NCBI GenBank assembly: GCA_031271905.1
Contig: JAISUT010000056.1
Span: 1-64,000 of the forward strand
Source of the DNA: Acidobacteriota bacterium
GTDB lineage: Bacteria > Acidobacteriota > UBA6911
Direction: 5' to 3'
Length of the DNA stretch: 64,000 nt
A program made the translations under genes and the position numbers. Numbering within the stretch: the first letter of the stretch is position 1; every line of letters starts with the position of its first letter. The notes below the pieces were generated by a model. That model did no database searches. It was given only the letters and a program-made list of their open reading frames with translations, and was not told the DNA's origin. This document shows positions 38,195 to 48,338 of the stretch, piece by piece.

Positions 38195-39952
38195 ATGAAA
38201 CGGCGCAATTCCGTGATGATCGTGATCGCGGCGCTGTGCCTCGCCCTGTTTTGCACATATTCGACCCGGAACAGCGAGGCGATCGCACAGGGCAAGGCGT
38301 CGGCGGAGAAGATCACGGTGCTCAACCCGTTGGGCACACCCCCGCCCATCAAACTGAAAACCATGGCGCCACGCCTGGACACCCTCGACGGCAAGACCAT
38401 CTACCTGGTCGATGACGGCTTCATCGGAGGCGACAACCTCCTGTACGAGATCCAGGATTGGTTCAAAGCCAACCATCCCAAGACCACGACCATCTTCAAA
38501 CGCAAAGGCGGCGGCGGCTTCGACGCCGAAGACCCCGCCCTGTGGGCGGAAATGAAGGAAAAAGCCGACGGCATAATCATCGCCTTGGGCCATTGAAGCC
38601 AGTGTGCCCCGGCAGTTGTCGGGCACTCCATCACCTTCGAGACCACGATGGGCATCCCTTCCGTCCCCATCGTCATCTCCGACTTCTACCAGCAGGAAAC
38701 CGAAAAAGCCCTCAACGAAGGCCTGCCCGGCTTGCGCACCCAGTGGATACGCGGCCCGGTCTGGGCGAAGACGCGCGAAGAACTGCGCCGCGACGTCATC
38801 GGCGGCAGGAACCCGATCACGAACCAGCCGGTGATGCAGGAGATCGTGGAGAAGTTCACCAAGCCCTTGACCGCCGAGGAGAAGCGCTCCGGCGAGATCG
38901 TCCGCGACAAGGGGCCGGCGACCTTCACCGACACGGAGGAGAACCTGCGCAAGATGTTCGAGGAGAAACGCTGGACCGACTTCCTCCCCATCGTGCTGCC
39001 GACCCCGGAGCGGGTCGATGAGATGCTCAAGGGGACCAGCCACGAGCCGGACGAGATCGTCGGCAAGATGTCGCCCACCAACACCGGGACTTATTTCGAA
39101 TACTGGACCTACACGGTCAAGGACGTCGCGGTCAACGCCGTGATGGCGGGCGCCAAGCCGGAATACTTCCCGCTGCTGCTGGCGGTGGCGGCGACGGGCA
39201 AGGAGTCGATGTCGGTCTCGGACAACTCGTTCGTGGCGGCGCTGGTCGTCAACGGCGCCATCCGCGATGAGATCGGCATCAACTACAAGGTCGGCGCGAT
39301 GGGGCCCTACTCGCACGCCAACACGACCATCGGACGCGCCTGGACGTTGATATCGATCAACCTCGGCAACTGCGGCAAGGTCGGCACGACCTACATGGGC
39401 GTGGTCGGCAACCCGATGAACCTGATCAACATCGTGATCGGCGAGAACGAGGAGGAATCCCCGTGGCAACCCTTCTCGGTGCGCAAGGGCTTCAAGAAGA
39501 ACGAGAACGTCGTCAGCCTGTTCGAGGGCTGGGGCGTCCTCTCGGCGGCGAACTGGAGGGCGGCGTCCTGGGGCAAGGAGATGGACTACCCCAAGATCAT
39601 CAAGGACATCTTCGACCAGCAGGGGATGCTGTTCGGGGCGTGCGCCATGTTGAGCCCGCCCATCGCCAACTTCGTCAAGAACGCGGGCTACGACACGGTG
39701 GAGAAGTTCGAGCAGTACCTCTCCCCGCCGATGCAGTTCCCAGGGATGCCTCCGGGGGCGAAGCCGAATGCGGGCGGCGCGCCGAAAGACCCCGCGCCCA
39801 AGGGCGACGGCGCGGCGGCGAAGGGGCCGATGCCCAAGATGCCGGCGATGTCCAACACGGCGATCCTCGTGACCGGCGGGACGAACAACAACTACTACAG
39901 CATCGGCGGCATGCGCTATTTGCAGAGCGTGCAGATCGACAACTGGCGGTAG
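38195..39952 (+). CDS. Secreted UGSC-family selenoprotein (in-frame TGA read as selenocysteine)
   Basis: 585 residues if TGA 38594-38596 encodes Sec134. The frame before it (38195-38593) and after it (38597-39952) is the same, with no other stop. The motif is H-U-S-Q-C (Sec134, Cys137), followed by a conserved-looking VVGHSITFETTMGIPSVPIVISDF. This matches the UGSC (seleno)protein family, where UGSC appears here as USQC. The C-terminal domain (about 280-500; VNAVMAGAKPEYFPLLLA, NGAIRDEIGINYKVGAMGP, NEEESPWQPFSV) is also that family's. Residues 1-33 look like a signal peptide, so it is probably exported. A Pro/Gly-rich stretch precedes the last 45 residues. GGAGG lies 8 bases before ATG 38195. 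The function is unknown; a thiol/selenol redox role is inferred. Confidence 0.82.
38594..38626 (+). promoter_or_regulatory. Candidate bacterial SECIS element after the Sec codon
   Basis: After TGA (38594-38596) the mRNA can fold GTGCCC (38604-38609) with GGGCAC (38621-38626) around an 11-nt loop CGGCAGTTGTC. The loop begins 13 nt after the TGA, slightly closer than typical bSECIS hairpins, and has G at its second position. Fold strength was judged by eye only. Confidence 0.55.
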
Positions 39953-40055
39953 TCGCGGTTCCCCCCCGTCCCGCCTCGCCATGCGGCATGACGGCGTTAC
40001 GCCGCCGCCGACCGCATGGCCCGGCGGGCGCGGCGCGTGACGCCGACGTTGAAAG

Positions 40056-40085
40056 ACAGGGGGCGTGGTTCGCCGCGCCCCCTGT
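40056..40085. terminator. Hairpin between the convergent selenoprotein and hybrid kinase genes
   Basis: ACAGGGGGCG (40056-40065) and CGCCCCCTGT (40076-40085) are perfect 10-bp arms around a 10-nt loop. They sit in the 220-bp convergent gap, so they can serve both strands. There is no T-tract. Confidence 0.55.
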
Positions 40086-40172
40086 GCGTTCGGTCGCGCC
40101 ATGTCGCGCCGCGTCGAAACCCCGGCGTGCGCCGACGCATGACGCCGGGGCGGGTCCCCTCCCGTCACCCGG

Positions 40173-41918
40173 TCACTCCCCGACGGGCGCCTCCCTGGTC
40201 AGGTATTTCCGCAACCGCACCTTGATCTCGCCGAAGTCCACGGGCTTGCCGATGTGGTCGTTCATGCCTGCGCGAAGGCAGTTCTCGATGTCGTCCTTGA
40301 ATACGTTGGCGGTCATGGCGACGATGGGGACGGTCTTCGCCTTGGGCGCATCCAGCGCCCGGATGCGTTCCGTGGCCGCGTAGCCGTCCATCTCCGGCAT
40401 CTGCACGTCCATGAAGATCATGTCGTAGCGCGCGGGGTTCGCGGCGAACTTGCGCAGCGCCACAAGGCCGTTCTCCGCGCAGTCGATGCCCAGGCCCGTC
40501 GGCTCAAGGACGGTGATGACGATCTCGCGGTTGATCTCCACATCCTCGGCCAGCAGCACGGTGAACCCCGAGAAGTCGTCGCCCCCCCCGTCCGCGCCTG
40601 CGGCGACGTGCGCGCCCGCCTCCGCCGGCATCCCTTGCGCCGGATCCCCGTCCCGACCGTCGCTGTCGTCGCTGTCGTCCGCGCGCTCCATCACGACGGT
40701 GAAGGCGAACGACGCCCCCCGGCCGGGCGTCGATTCCAGGCGGATGGTCCCGCCCATCAGCTCCACGATGCGCTTGGAGATGGCCAGGCCCAGCCCCGTG
40801 CCGCCGAACTTGCGAGAGGTGCCGCTGTCGGCCTGCGTGAAGGATGAGAAGAGGTTGCGTTGCTGCTCCGGGGCGATGCCGATGCCGGTGTCCGTCACCG
40901 CGATGCGCAGGGAGCAGCGGCGCCCGTCGTCCTCGTCGAGTTGCGCCCGGAGGCCGATCTCGCCCCCTTCCGGCGTGAACTTGACCGCGTTGGACAAGAG
41001 GTTGGCGACGACCTGGGAGAGGCGCTGGTCGTCGCCTCTCAGGCGGCGGGGGATGCGTTCGTCTATGTGGAGCGAGAACCGATGCCCCTTCTCGTCCATG
41101 CGGAACTGGACTACGGCGACCACCTTGCGCAGCATCTTCCCGAAATCGAAATCGACGGCGGAGAGTTCGAGCTTGTTGGCCTCGATCTTCGATATGTCCA
41201 GGATGTCGTTGATGACCCCCAGCAGATGCGCCGAGGCGTTCTCGATCTTGTCGAGGCAGTAGTCCTTCTTCTCCGCCTCCTGGGAGGTCTTGGCGATGGC
41301 GGTCATGCCGATGATGGCGTTGATGGGGGTGCGTATCTCGTGGCTCATGTTGGCGAGGAACACGCTCTTGGCCACGCTCGCCTGCTCGGCCTCCTCGCGG
41401 GCGCGCACCAGCTCCGATATGTCGTTCAACACCACCACGACGCCCTGGCACCGCCCGTCGTCCTCCGTCGCGGGGCTGATGGTGACCTGGAACACCGCGT
41501 CCTCGCCCCGGAAGGCTATCCGCTCCCGGTAGTGCAGGTCGCGTCCGCCGGCCATGACCTCGCGGCACCTCGCCTCCGTCTCCCGTATCCAGCGCCCGTC
41601 GGTGCGCGCGGCGAACAGGTCTTGGAACGGCACATCGACCATCTCCCGCATCTCGGCGCACCCGAGCAGGCAGACGACCCTGTCGGTCCCCAGGACGAAG
41701 CGGAGCCCCGCGTCCAACATGAACATCATGCCCGACGTGTTCTTCAGCAGGAGGCGGTTGTAGAAGTTGGACTGCTCCTTGGCGGCTTCGTTGAAGCTGC
41801 GGAGCCGCTCGGACTGCTCGTACATGAGCGACAGGGCGCGGTGATCCCTGTCCAGCTTCTTATGCTGCCGCGCCAGCCGGTTGTATTCCTTTTTCAGGGA
41901 TGTGACGTCGTCCGACAT
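40173..41918 (-). CDS. Hybrid sensor histidine kinase with PAS and receiver domains
   Basis: 581 residues, no transmembrane segment. A coiled-coil start (1-50) precedes a PAS domain (about 52-170) and a short helix into HisKA ([17 protein letters not shown] with the phospho-His). HATPase_c follows ([43 protein letters not shown]). A low-complexity Asp/Ala linker leads to a receiver domain with [20 protein letters not shown]. It is a cytosolic kinase that may phosphorylate itself and then a downstream Hpt or regulator. It is the last gene of the chemosensory cluster, 12 bp after the FIST gene, suggesting the FIST protein is its input or partner. Confidence 0.9.
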   Translation of the reverse strand: MSDDVTSLKKEYNRLARQHKKLDRDHRALSLMYEQSERLRSFNEAAKEQSNFYNRLLLKNTSGMMFMLDAGLRFVLGTDRVVCLLGCAEMREMVDVPFQDLFAARTDGRWIRETEARCREVMAGGRDLHYRERIAFRGEDAVFQVTISPATEDDGRCQGVVVVLNDISELVRAREEAEQASVAKSVFLANMSHEIRTPINAIIGMTAIAKTSQEAEKKDYCLDKIENASAHLLGVINDILDISKIEANKLELSAVDFDFGKMLRKVVAVVQFRMDEKGHRFSLHIDERIPRRLRGDDQRLSQVVANLLSNAVKFTPEGGEIGLRAQLDEDDGRRCSLRIAVTDTGIGIAPEQQRNLFSSFTQADSGTSRKFGGTGLGLAISKRIVELMGGTIRLESTPGRGASFAFTVVMERADDSDDSDGRDGDPAQGMPAEAGAHVAAGADGGGDDFSGFTVLLAEDVEINREIVITVLEPTGLGIDCAENGLVALRKFAANPARYDMIFMDVQMPEMDGYAATERIRALDAPKAKTVPIVAMTANVFKDDIENCLRAGMNDHIGKPVDFGEIKVRLRKYLTREAPVGE

Positions 41919-41930
41919 GTGCCGTCCCGG

Positions 41931-43109
41931 TCAGAACATGCAAAAGGTGATCGAACAGTTGTGGAAGCGGTTGGAGACCTGCCCGTCCTTGTAGCGGGCG
42001 GGGCATATCTCCCCCAGGCAGTAGGCGCCGAACAGGGTCAACCCCGGCGGAAGCATCTCCGAGAGGATGCGCCCCTCGGCGTCGCCGTCCGAACCGAGGA
42101 TCATCGCCCGTCCGCCGCAGGAGATGCACATGGCGGTCGAGTAGGAGTAGCCTGGATGCGCCTCCCCGGCATCCAGCAACACCCGCATCGACTCGCGGCA
42201 TGCCGCCATGATGTCCTCCTTCTTGATCAGGCAGATGTTGGCAAGCGTCCCGACCGGCACGTCGCCAACGCACGTGCCGGAACCGTCCGCGAGGTCGAGC
42301 TTCGAGATGTGGCGCATCAGCGGGGTCTCGTCCTCGCCCTCGCGCGTCAGCATCATGGGGTACGAGGCGAACGCCAGCAGCGGGTCGTCCACGTCGGTCT
42401 TGAAGCCGAAGCCCTCCAGGTATCGGACGAAGGTTTCGTCGCCCACCATGCGGACGACGTTCTTCTCCGCGGCGGTGACGCGGCGGATCCTCTCGGCGAA
42501 GCGCGATGTGGCGTGGCGCAGCGAAAACACCGGGTGGACGTCGCCCCGGATGCCGCAAAGGACCAGGCGGTCCCTGTACTCCCCGCCGGAGAAGAACACG
42601 CGCGGATGCTTGTGGTCGTAATCGTTGGAGGACATGCCGCCGATGACCGGCACGCCGGGGGCGACGCGCGAGATCACGTCGGGGTACTGGTCGCCGGAGA
42701 AGTCCAGCCCGGAGGGGCAAAACGCCAGCAGGACGCCGGGAGGCGCGCCCTCCGCGACGATCCTGCCGCAGGCGCCGGCGATGCGCTCCTCGCAATTGCC
42801 CGCGTCGAGCGGTTCGGAGACGGCGACGGGGAACTCGCAGTCGTCCGCAGTCAGGACGGTCAACACCGCGCCGCCGTCCTGCCGCCCGCCGGAGTCGAGG
42901 GCGGCGAGCGTGGTCATGCCCGCGACCTCGAAGCCCAGGATGCCTTTCAATTCGCCGGTCAACGCCGCGCCGTCGGTGTCGGCGTCGCACAGGAGCAGGC
43001 CGATGGAGTTCTTCTGGAAGGCGATCTTCCCTTTGACCGACTCGGCGAGTTCGCGGGCGAGCCCCGCCGTGTCGTCCAGTTCGAAGCTGACAGCCGATGC
43101 GCTTTTCAT
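41931..43109 (-). CDS. FIST-domain sensory protein
   Basis: 392 residues. FIST N and C domains are recognised from GLLLCDADTDGAALTGELKGILGFEVAGMTTLAAL, VLLAFCPSGLDFSGDQYPDVISRVAPGVPVIGGMSSND and the C-terminal GYSYSTAMCISCGGRAMILG, GLTLFGAYCLGEICP and FHNCSITFCMF. FIST proteins are thought to sense small ligands, including amino acids, and are linked to signalling kinases. The C-terminal 70 residues hold at least six cysteines, which is unusual and could mean metal or redox sensing. ATG 43109 is chosen. It lies between cheD and a hybrid kinase. Confidence 0.8.
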   Translation of the reverse strand: MKSASAVSFELDDTAGLARELAESVKGKIAFQKNSIGLLLCDADTDGAALTGELKGILGFEVAGMTTLAALDSGGRQDGGAVLTVLTADDCEFPVAVSEPLDAGNCEERIAGACGRIVAEGAPPGVLLAFCPSGLDFSGDQYPDVISRVAPGVPVIGGMSSNDYDHKHPRVFFSGGEYRDRLVLCGIRGDVHPVFSLRHATSRFAERIRRVTAAEKNVVRMVGDETFVRYLEGFGFKTDVDDPLLAFASYPMMLTREGEDETPLMRHISKLDLADGSGTCVGDVPVGTLANICLIKKEDIMAACRESMRVLLDAGEAHPGYSYSTAMCISCGGRAMILGSDGDAEGRILSEMLPPGLTLFGAYCLGEICPARYKDGQVSNRFHNCSITFCMF

Positions 43110-43215
43110 GGTCGTTCCTCTCGTTCGTCCGGGGCGCGGCAAGACCGTGACGGGCGGTGCCTGCGCAGCCGCCGCCGTCGGAAGGCGCCGGGGAAACCGC
43201 CGGTGCGGGAAGACA

Positions 43216-43704
43216 TCACAGACGCCAATGGCCTTTGCCTGCGGAATAGATTAGCACTTCGCCGCTGCCCACGTCGATGGATACCGTGCGGCTAATCGTG
43301 CCTCCGACGTCCTCCGACGCGATGGACAGCCCCTGGGCCCAGAGGATGCTCCGCACGGCCTGCACGTTGCGCTTGCCGATGTTGAAGACGTCGTTCTTGT
43401 CCATGATGACGGCGCCGCCCGCCAGCTTCACGGACACGCCCAGCCCCTTGGCGCGGAAACCGATCCCGGACATGGCCTGGAAAAGGCGCGGCAACCCCGT
43501 GTCGGCGAAAAAGCCCGGTTTCTCGAGGGCGCGCTCGGGGTTCACGGCGGAGTCGGGCAGCGCGATGTGGATCATCCCCGCCGCAGGCAGGGCGGGACAG
43601 TGCATGATGACGGCGACGCAGGAGCCTAGCGCGTACGTCTTGATGGATGACGCGGCGTCCCTGGACACCCCGAAATCCCCGACCCCAAGGACGAGCTCGC
43701 TCAT
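43216..43704 (-). CDS. cheD: Chemoreceptor glutamine deamidase CheD
   Basis: 162 residues. The catalytic Cys29 is in TYALGSCVAVIMHCP and His46 in GMIHIALPDS; NIGKRNVQAVRSILWAQGL is the conserved CheD middle segment. It deamidates glutamines on chemoreceptors and may bind a CheC/CheY partner. The start overlaps the cheB stop (ATGA), giving tight coupling. Confidence 0.92.
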   Translation of the reverse strand: MSELVLGVGDFGVSRDAASSIKTYALGSCVAVIMHCPALPAAGMIHIALPDSAVNPERALEKPGFFADTGLPRLFQAMSGIGFRAKGLGVSVKLAGGAVIMDKNDVFNIGKRNVQAVRSILWAQGLSIASEDVGGTISRTVSIDVGSGEVLIYSAGKGHWRL

Positions 43705-44762
43705 CTGGACATCTCTTTCAACAGGCAGATGATCTCCACCGGCATCTTGTCCAGGGGGACGAGCCTTTCCGCCCCCCCTTTTTCAAATGCCACCTTGGGC
43801 ATGCCGAAGACGACGCAGCTCTCCTCGTCCTGGGCGATGTTGCGCCCCCCCGCCTGGCGCATCCGCAACATCCCCTCGGCGCCGTCCGACCCCATGCCCG
43901 TGAGCATCACGCCGACGGCGTTGGGGCCCACCTCGTGGGCGACCGAGTCCATCATCACGTCCACCGAGGGGCAATGGCCGCTGACTTTCGGCCCCTCGTG
44001 GCACGCCACCTGGTAAGTCCCGCCGCTGCGGATGACCTTGAGCTGCTTCCCGCCGGGGGCGATCAGGACATGGCCGGAACGCACCCGGTCGCCGCTCACC
44101 GCCTCCTTGACCTTCATCGCGCACAGATCGTCCAGGCGGTCGGCGAACATCTTGGTGAACCCCGCCGGCATGTGTTGCACCACCACCACCCCCGGCATGT
44201 CGGCGGGGAAGCGGGTGAGCAGCGCCCTGAGCGCCTCGGTGCCGCCGGTGGAGGCGCCGATGGCGATGACCTTGTCGGTCGAGCCCGCCAGCCAGGTCTT
44301 CTGCTCGGCGGTGACGTTCCTCGCGACCGCCTGCCGGTCTTTCTTCCAATGGGAGACGTTGGCGCGCGCCGCGATCTTGACCTTCTCGCACAAGGTGGCG
44401 ATCATGCCCTGTAAACCGGCGGCCATGTTGGCGGTCGGCTTGGTGACGAAATCGACCGCGCCCGCGTCCAGGGCGTCCAGCGTGATCTGGCCGCCCCTCT
44501 GGGTCAGCGAGCTGACCATGACGACCGGCAGGGGGTGCTGCGGCATCAGCCGCCGCAGGAACTGGACGCCGTCCATCTTGGGCATCTCCACGTCCAGCGT
44601 CAGGACGTCGGGCCGCAACTCCATGATCTTGTCCCGCGCCATGTACGGGTCGTTCGCCGTGCCGACCACCACGATGTCGGGGTCCATGCCCAACCCCCGC
44701 GAGAGTATCTGCCGCACCAGCGCGGAGTCGTCGACGACCAGGACGCGAATCTTACCTTGCAT
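43701..44762 (-). CDS. cheB: Chemotaxis response regulator methylesterase CheB
   Basis: 353 residues. The receiver domain has phospho-acceptor D57 (VLTLDVEMPKMDG). The methylesterase domain carries the Ser in VIAIGASTGGTEAL, the His in VVQHMPAGFTKMFADRL and the Asp in LTGMGSDGAEGM. It removes methyl groups from receptor glutamates after phosphorylation by CheA. It overlaps cheR by 11 bp and cheD by 4 bp. Confidence 0.95.
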   Translation of the reverse strand: MQGKIRVLVVDDSALVRQILSRGLGMDPDIVVVGTANDPYMARDKIMELRPDVLTLDVEMPKMDGVQFLRRLMPQHPLPVVMVSSLTQRGGQITLDALDAGAVDFVTKPTANMAAGLQGMIATLCEKVKIAARANVSHWKKDRQAVARNVTAEQKTWLAGSTDKVIAIGASTGGTEALRALLTRFPADMPGVVVVQHMPAGFTKMFADRLDDLCAMKVKEAVSGDRVRSGHVLIAPGGKQLKVIRSGGTYQVACHEGPKVSGHCPSVDVMMDSVAHEVGPNAVGVMLTGMGSDGAEGMLRMRQAGGRNIAQDEESCVVFGMPKVAFEKGGAERLVPLDKMPVEIICLLKEMSR

Positions 44763-45636
44763 CTGAAACCACCGCCTTCTGATACAACGCAGGCTGGATG
44801 TACCTGTACGCCTGCTGCTTCCTCCCCAAGGTCTCCGAATGGCCGATGAACAGGTATCCGCCCGGCTCGGTCACCTCGTAGAAGCGGTTGACCACCTTCT
44901 GCTTGTCGTTCTCGTCGAAATAGATCATGACGTTGCGGCAGAAGATGACGTGGAACGGCTTCCGGAACGGGTAGGATCTGTTCATCAGGTTGAAGCGCCG
45001 GAACGTCGCGTCCCGGCGCAGACGGTCTGCGATCCTGTAGCTGCCGTCGCCGAGGCGCGACGTGTATTTTTCGCGCAAGCGCGGCGGCAACGACGCGATC
45101 TTGTCCTCGCTGTAGACCCCCTCCTTGGCGACATCCAGCACCTGCTCCGAGATGTCGGTCGCCAAGATCCCCGCCTTCCAGTCGCTGGCGCCGGCGCCGA
45201 AGAACTCCGCCATGAGCATCAGCAGCATGTACGCCTCCTCGCCCGTGGAGCAGCCCGCGCACCAGACGCGCAGGTCGTTCTCGCCCTTGGCGCGCAACGA
45301 CGCCGTGATCGCAGGCAACGCCACTTTGGAGAAATACTCGAAGTGGTCGTTCTCGCGGTTGAAGAAGGTGTGGTTGGTCGAGATGCGGTTGACCAGCTCC
45401 TGCACCTGCCGCCGGTCGCTGCTCTTCGTCAGATGGTCGTAGTAGTTCTGGAAGGAGCCGAAGCCGGAGTCGCGGATGATCTTCTGCAGCCGCGAGACCA
45501 GCAGGGAGCGTTTCTTGTCCGTCAAGTGGATGCCGAACCGCCGGTGGATGTAGGTGCGGAAGAGGTCGAACTCCGCACCGCTGATGTCCATCAGGTAATG
45601 GTTGTTGAGGTTGGCTTCCATGGCCGGACCCGTCAT
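44752..45636 (-). CDS. cheR: Chemotaxis protein methyltransferase CheR
   Basis: 294 residues. The N-terminal helical domain (FRTYIHRRFGIHLTDKKRSLLVSRLQKII, FQNYYDHL, LVNRISTNHTFFNRE) is followed by the SAM domain (VWCAGCSTGEEAYMLLML, FNLMNRSYPFRKPFHVIFCRNVMIYF, GGYLFIGHSETL). It methylates receptor glutamates with SAM. The start ATG 45636 has GGAAGG at 9 bases. It lies between the MCP gene and cheB. Confidence 0.95.
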   Translation of the reverse strand: MTGPAMEANLNNHYLMDISGAEFDLFRTYIHRRFGIHLTDKKRSLLVSRLQKIIRDSGFGSFQNYYDHLTKSSDRRQVQELVNRISTNHTFFNRENDHFEYFSKVALPAITASLRAKGENDLRVWCAGCSTGEEAYMLLMLMAEFFGAGASDWKAGILATDISEQVLDVAKEGVYSEDKIASLPPRLREKYTSRLGDGSYRIADRLRRDATFRRFNLMNRSYPFRKPFHVIFCRNVMIYFDENDKQKVVNRFYEVTEPGGYLFIGHSETLGRKQQAYRYIQPALYQKAVVSDAR

Positions 45637-45660
45637 CTCCGCACGCCTTCCATTTTCAAA

Positions 45661-47547
45661 CTAATAGCGTCCGAACTCGCTGTCATCCAGCGCGATGAAA
45701 TCGTCGGACGCCTTCGTCTGCTTCTGCACCTCCCGCGCCGCCAGGTGGGGCGGGAACTCGTCGGCGAAATCCTCCGCCGTCTTCGGCCAGTTGCGCTCGT
45801 CCCCGCGCTTGCCGGGGCGTTTGGCGGGCGGTTCGGCGACCCCCCTGTCGCCTTCGCCCTGATGGGGCTGCCCCTGGTTGCGGAGCTTGAACCGGTTGAG
45901 GAGCTTGCGCAGATGCTGCGCCTGGCTCGCCAGCTCTTCGCTCGCCGCCGCGCTCTCCTCGGCGTTGGCGGTGTTCTGCTGGGTGACGCTCTCGATCTGG
46001 CTCAACCCCTGGTTGATCTGGCCGATGCCCTGCGACTGCTCGTTGGAGGCGGCGGCGATCTCCGCCACCAGATCCGTGGTCTTGGTGATGCCGGTGACGA
46101 TCTCGGACAGGGCCGCAGCCGTGCGCTTGGCGATGTCCACGCCGTGCTCGGCCTTGCCGACCGAGCCTTCGATCAGGTCGGCGGTCTCACGCGCCGCCTG
46201 GGCGCTGCGGGCGGCGAGGTTGCGCACCTCCTCCGCCACCACGGCGAAGCCCTTGCCGTGCTGCCCCGCGCGGGCCGCCTCCACCGCCGCGTTCAACGCC
46301 AGGAGGTTGGTCTGGAAGGCGATCTCGTCGATCACCTTGATGATCTTGGAGATGTTCTGGCCGGAGGCGTTGATGTCGTCCATGGCGGCCATCATCTCCT
46401 TCATCTGCTCGTTCCCTTTCTCCGCCGCGCTCCGGGCCTGGGTGGAGAGCTGGTTGGCCTGCGCCGCGTTCTCGGCGTTTTGCTTGGTCTGGGCGCTGAT
46501 CTCCGTCATGGAGCTGGTGATCTGCTCCAGGGAGCTGGCCTGCTCGGTGGCGCCTTGCGAGAGCGACTGGCTGGAGTCGGAGACCTGCGTGGAGCCTCCG
46601 GCGATCTGGTTGCCCGCGGTCTGCACCTGTTCGAGGATGCCGTTGAGCGTCTCGGTCATGGACTTGAGGGCGCGGCCGAACTGGTCTTTCTCCGAGCGCA
46701 CCGGGACGTCCACGTCCAGGTTCCCCTTGGCGATCTCCTCCGCAACGCCCGCCGCCGCCCCGAGCGTCTCCGCGATGCTGTCGAAGTTCTGGATGAGCAC
46801 GCCGAGCTCGTCCTTGCGGTCTTCGGTGATGCGCACGCTGAAATCGCCCTTGACGATCTCCGTCGCCATCCCCAGGACTTTTTTGATCGGGACCGTGATG
46901 CTCCGCTCCAGGAAGAAACCCAGGACGATGGCGGCGACGAAGACGGCGCCGAAAGTCAGCGAGATCATCAAGAGGACGAAGTTGTACGTGGACGCCTCCT
47001 CCGTCTCCAGGTCGGAGACGAGCTTGTCGTTGATCGCCTGGATCTTCGCCATGTCCTCGCGCATGGATTCGAACCTGTCCGCGCCGGTGCCCTCGTCCAG
47101 CATCTTCAAGGCGGCGGAGCGATCCGAGTTGCGGAGGGCGTCGATGCGCTTCCTGGAACTCTCCACCCAGGCGTTCAGATGGGTTTGGAACACCGGGTCG
47201 ATGGCCCTGGACTCGTCGCTTACGAATGTCGCGACCGCCTTCGCCCAGCTCTCTTTCGCCTGCGCCACGTTCTCTTCATACTCCTTGTTCAGCTTGTCGA
47301 ACTTCTCCGTGCCCGGCTCGGTGAAGGTCATCGTCCGGAGCGCCACGCGGGCCTGTTGGAGGTCGCGGTCTGCGCTCAGGATGCCGTTCGTGACGGGGAG
47401 CCGGTGGTGGATGGCCGTGTCGCACAACGTCTTTATGATGCCCAGCCCCCTGTAGCTCATAAAGGCCAGGACCCCCGTCAACAGCAACACGACGGCGAAG
47501 CTGCTCAGCAACTTCATTCCGATCTTGAGATCTCTAAACCACTTCAT
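45661..47547 (-). CDS. Methyl-accepting chemotaxis protein with 4HB-type sensor and HAMP
   Basis: 628 residues. TM1 is at about 10-34. A helical periplasmic region of about 150 residues ([31 protein letters not shown]...) follows, resembling a four-helix-bundle MCP sensor. TM2 is at about 188-210, followed by HAMP ([23 protein letters not shown]). The signalling tip reads [29 protein letters not shown]. There is no C-terminal NWETF-type tether. ATG 47547 ([13 protein letters not shown]) is the natural membrane start. It is the only receptor in the cluster and is presumably the input for this CheA/CheW. Confidence 0.93.
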   Translation of the reverse strand: MKWFRDLKIGMKLLSSFAVVLLLTGVLAFMSYRGLGIIKTLCDTAIHHRLPVTNGILSADRDLQQARVALRTMTFTEPGTEKFDKLNKEYEENVAQAKESWAKAVATFVSDESRAIDPVFQTHLNAWVESSRKRIDALRNSDRSAALKMLDEGTGADRFESMREDMAKIQAINDKLVSDLETEEASTYNFVLLMISLTFGAVFVAAIVLGFFLERSITVPIKKVLGMATEIVKGDFSVRITEDRKDELGVLIQNFDSIAETLGAAAGVAEEIAKGNLDVDVPVRSEKDQFGRALKSMTETLNGILEQVQTAGNQIAGGSTQVSDSSQSLSQGATEQASSLEQITSSMTEISAQTKQNAENAAQANQLSTQARSAAEKGNEQMKEMMAAMDDINASGQNISKIIKVIDEIAFQTNLLALNAAVEAARAGQHGKGFAVVAEEVRNLAARSAQAARETADLIEGSVGKAEHGVDIAKRTAAALSEIVTGITKTTDLVAEIAAASNEQSQGIGQINQGLSQIESVTQQNTANAEESAAASEELASQAQHLRKLLNRFKLRNQGQPHQGEGDRGVAEPPAKRPGKRGDERNWPKTAEDFADEFPPHLAAREVQKQTKASDDFIALDDSEFGRY

Positions 47548-47659
47548 AGCACTCCCCTCCACAACGCAAAGTAATTCCAAAACCCGTCTGCAAGGCCCGC
47601 CGCCCGCCGCGCCGACGCGACGGCGTGGGCTCGACGCCCCGCGGCCTTACGCGCGCCCC

Positions 47660-48169
47660 TCAGTCCGCGGCCTGCGCGTGTTCCGCGGCATCCTCGTACA
47701 GCAGCCGCCGGACGTCGAGGAGTATCTTGACCTCGCCCCCCGCCTTGCCGATGCCCTGTATGTAGCTGGGGCCGCCCTTGCCCGTGTGGGGCGCGGGCTC
47801 GATCTGGTCTTCGGGGATGGACGCCACCTCGTTGACCTTGTCCACCACCAGCCCCACGGCCTTGTCCTCGACGTTGACCACCACGATGCATGTGCGCTCG
47901 TCGTACTCCCGCTCCGGGAGGTTGAAACGGATGCGCACGTCCATCACCGGGATGACCTTGCCGCGCAGGTTGATGACCCCTTTGACGAAGCGGGGCAGGT
48001 CGGGGACGTCGGTTATCTTCTGGATGCCGATGATCTCCGTGACGTAGCGGATCTCGAAGCCGTAGTCCTCGTTCGCCAGGCGAAAGGTGAGGAACCGCCC
48101 TTTCAGCGTGTCCTCCTCGACGCCCATGACATCCTCATCGACCGTTTTCTCTGCCAGCGCACTTCCCAT
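47660..48169 (-). CDS. cheW: Chemotaxis coupling protein CheW
   Basis: About 169 residues. The CheW fold is clear: FLTFRLANEDYGFEIRYVTEIIGIQKITDVPDLPRFVKGVINLRGKVIPVMDVRIRFNL and VVNVEDKAVGLVVDKVNEVASI. It links the MCP to CheA. The start is uncertain (ATG 48169 or 48178; both are near a GGATGGGGA stretch). It sits between cheA and the MCP gene. Confidence 0.92.
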   Translation of the reverse strand: MGSALAEKTVDEDVMGVEEDTLKGRFLTFRLANEDYGFEIRYVTEIIGIQKITDVPDLPRFVKGVINLRGKVIPVMDVRIRFNLPEREYDERTCIVVVNVEDKAVGLVVDKVNEVASIPEDQIEPAPHTGKGGPSYIQGIGKAGGEVKILLDVRRLLYEDAAEHAQAAD

Positions 48170-48338
48170 TTTCCCCATCCTGTTTTTTTTCGGCCCGTGG
48201 CACGCCGCCCGTGGCAAGTATCCATACCCTGTGTGACGCGACCGCGTCACGCCTGCCGCCACGGCGCCCCGTCTGCGGCATCCCATCCCTATCGCCCCTT
48301 CCCGGCCCCCGGTTCGCCGCACCGGTCGCGACGCCCCG

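Noticed and set aside
38147..38596. Separate short protein ending at TGA 38596
   Set aside because: The downstream frame is continuous with it and carries the rest of the UGSC family, so the TGA is better read as selenocysteine than as a stop.
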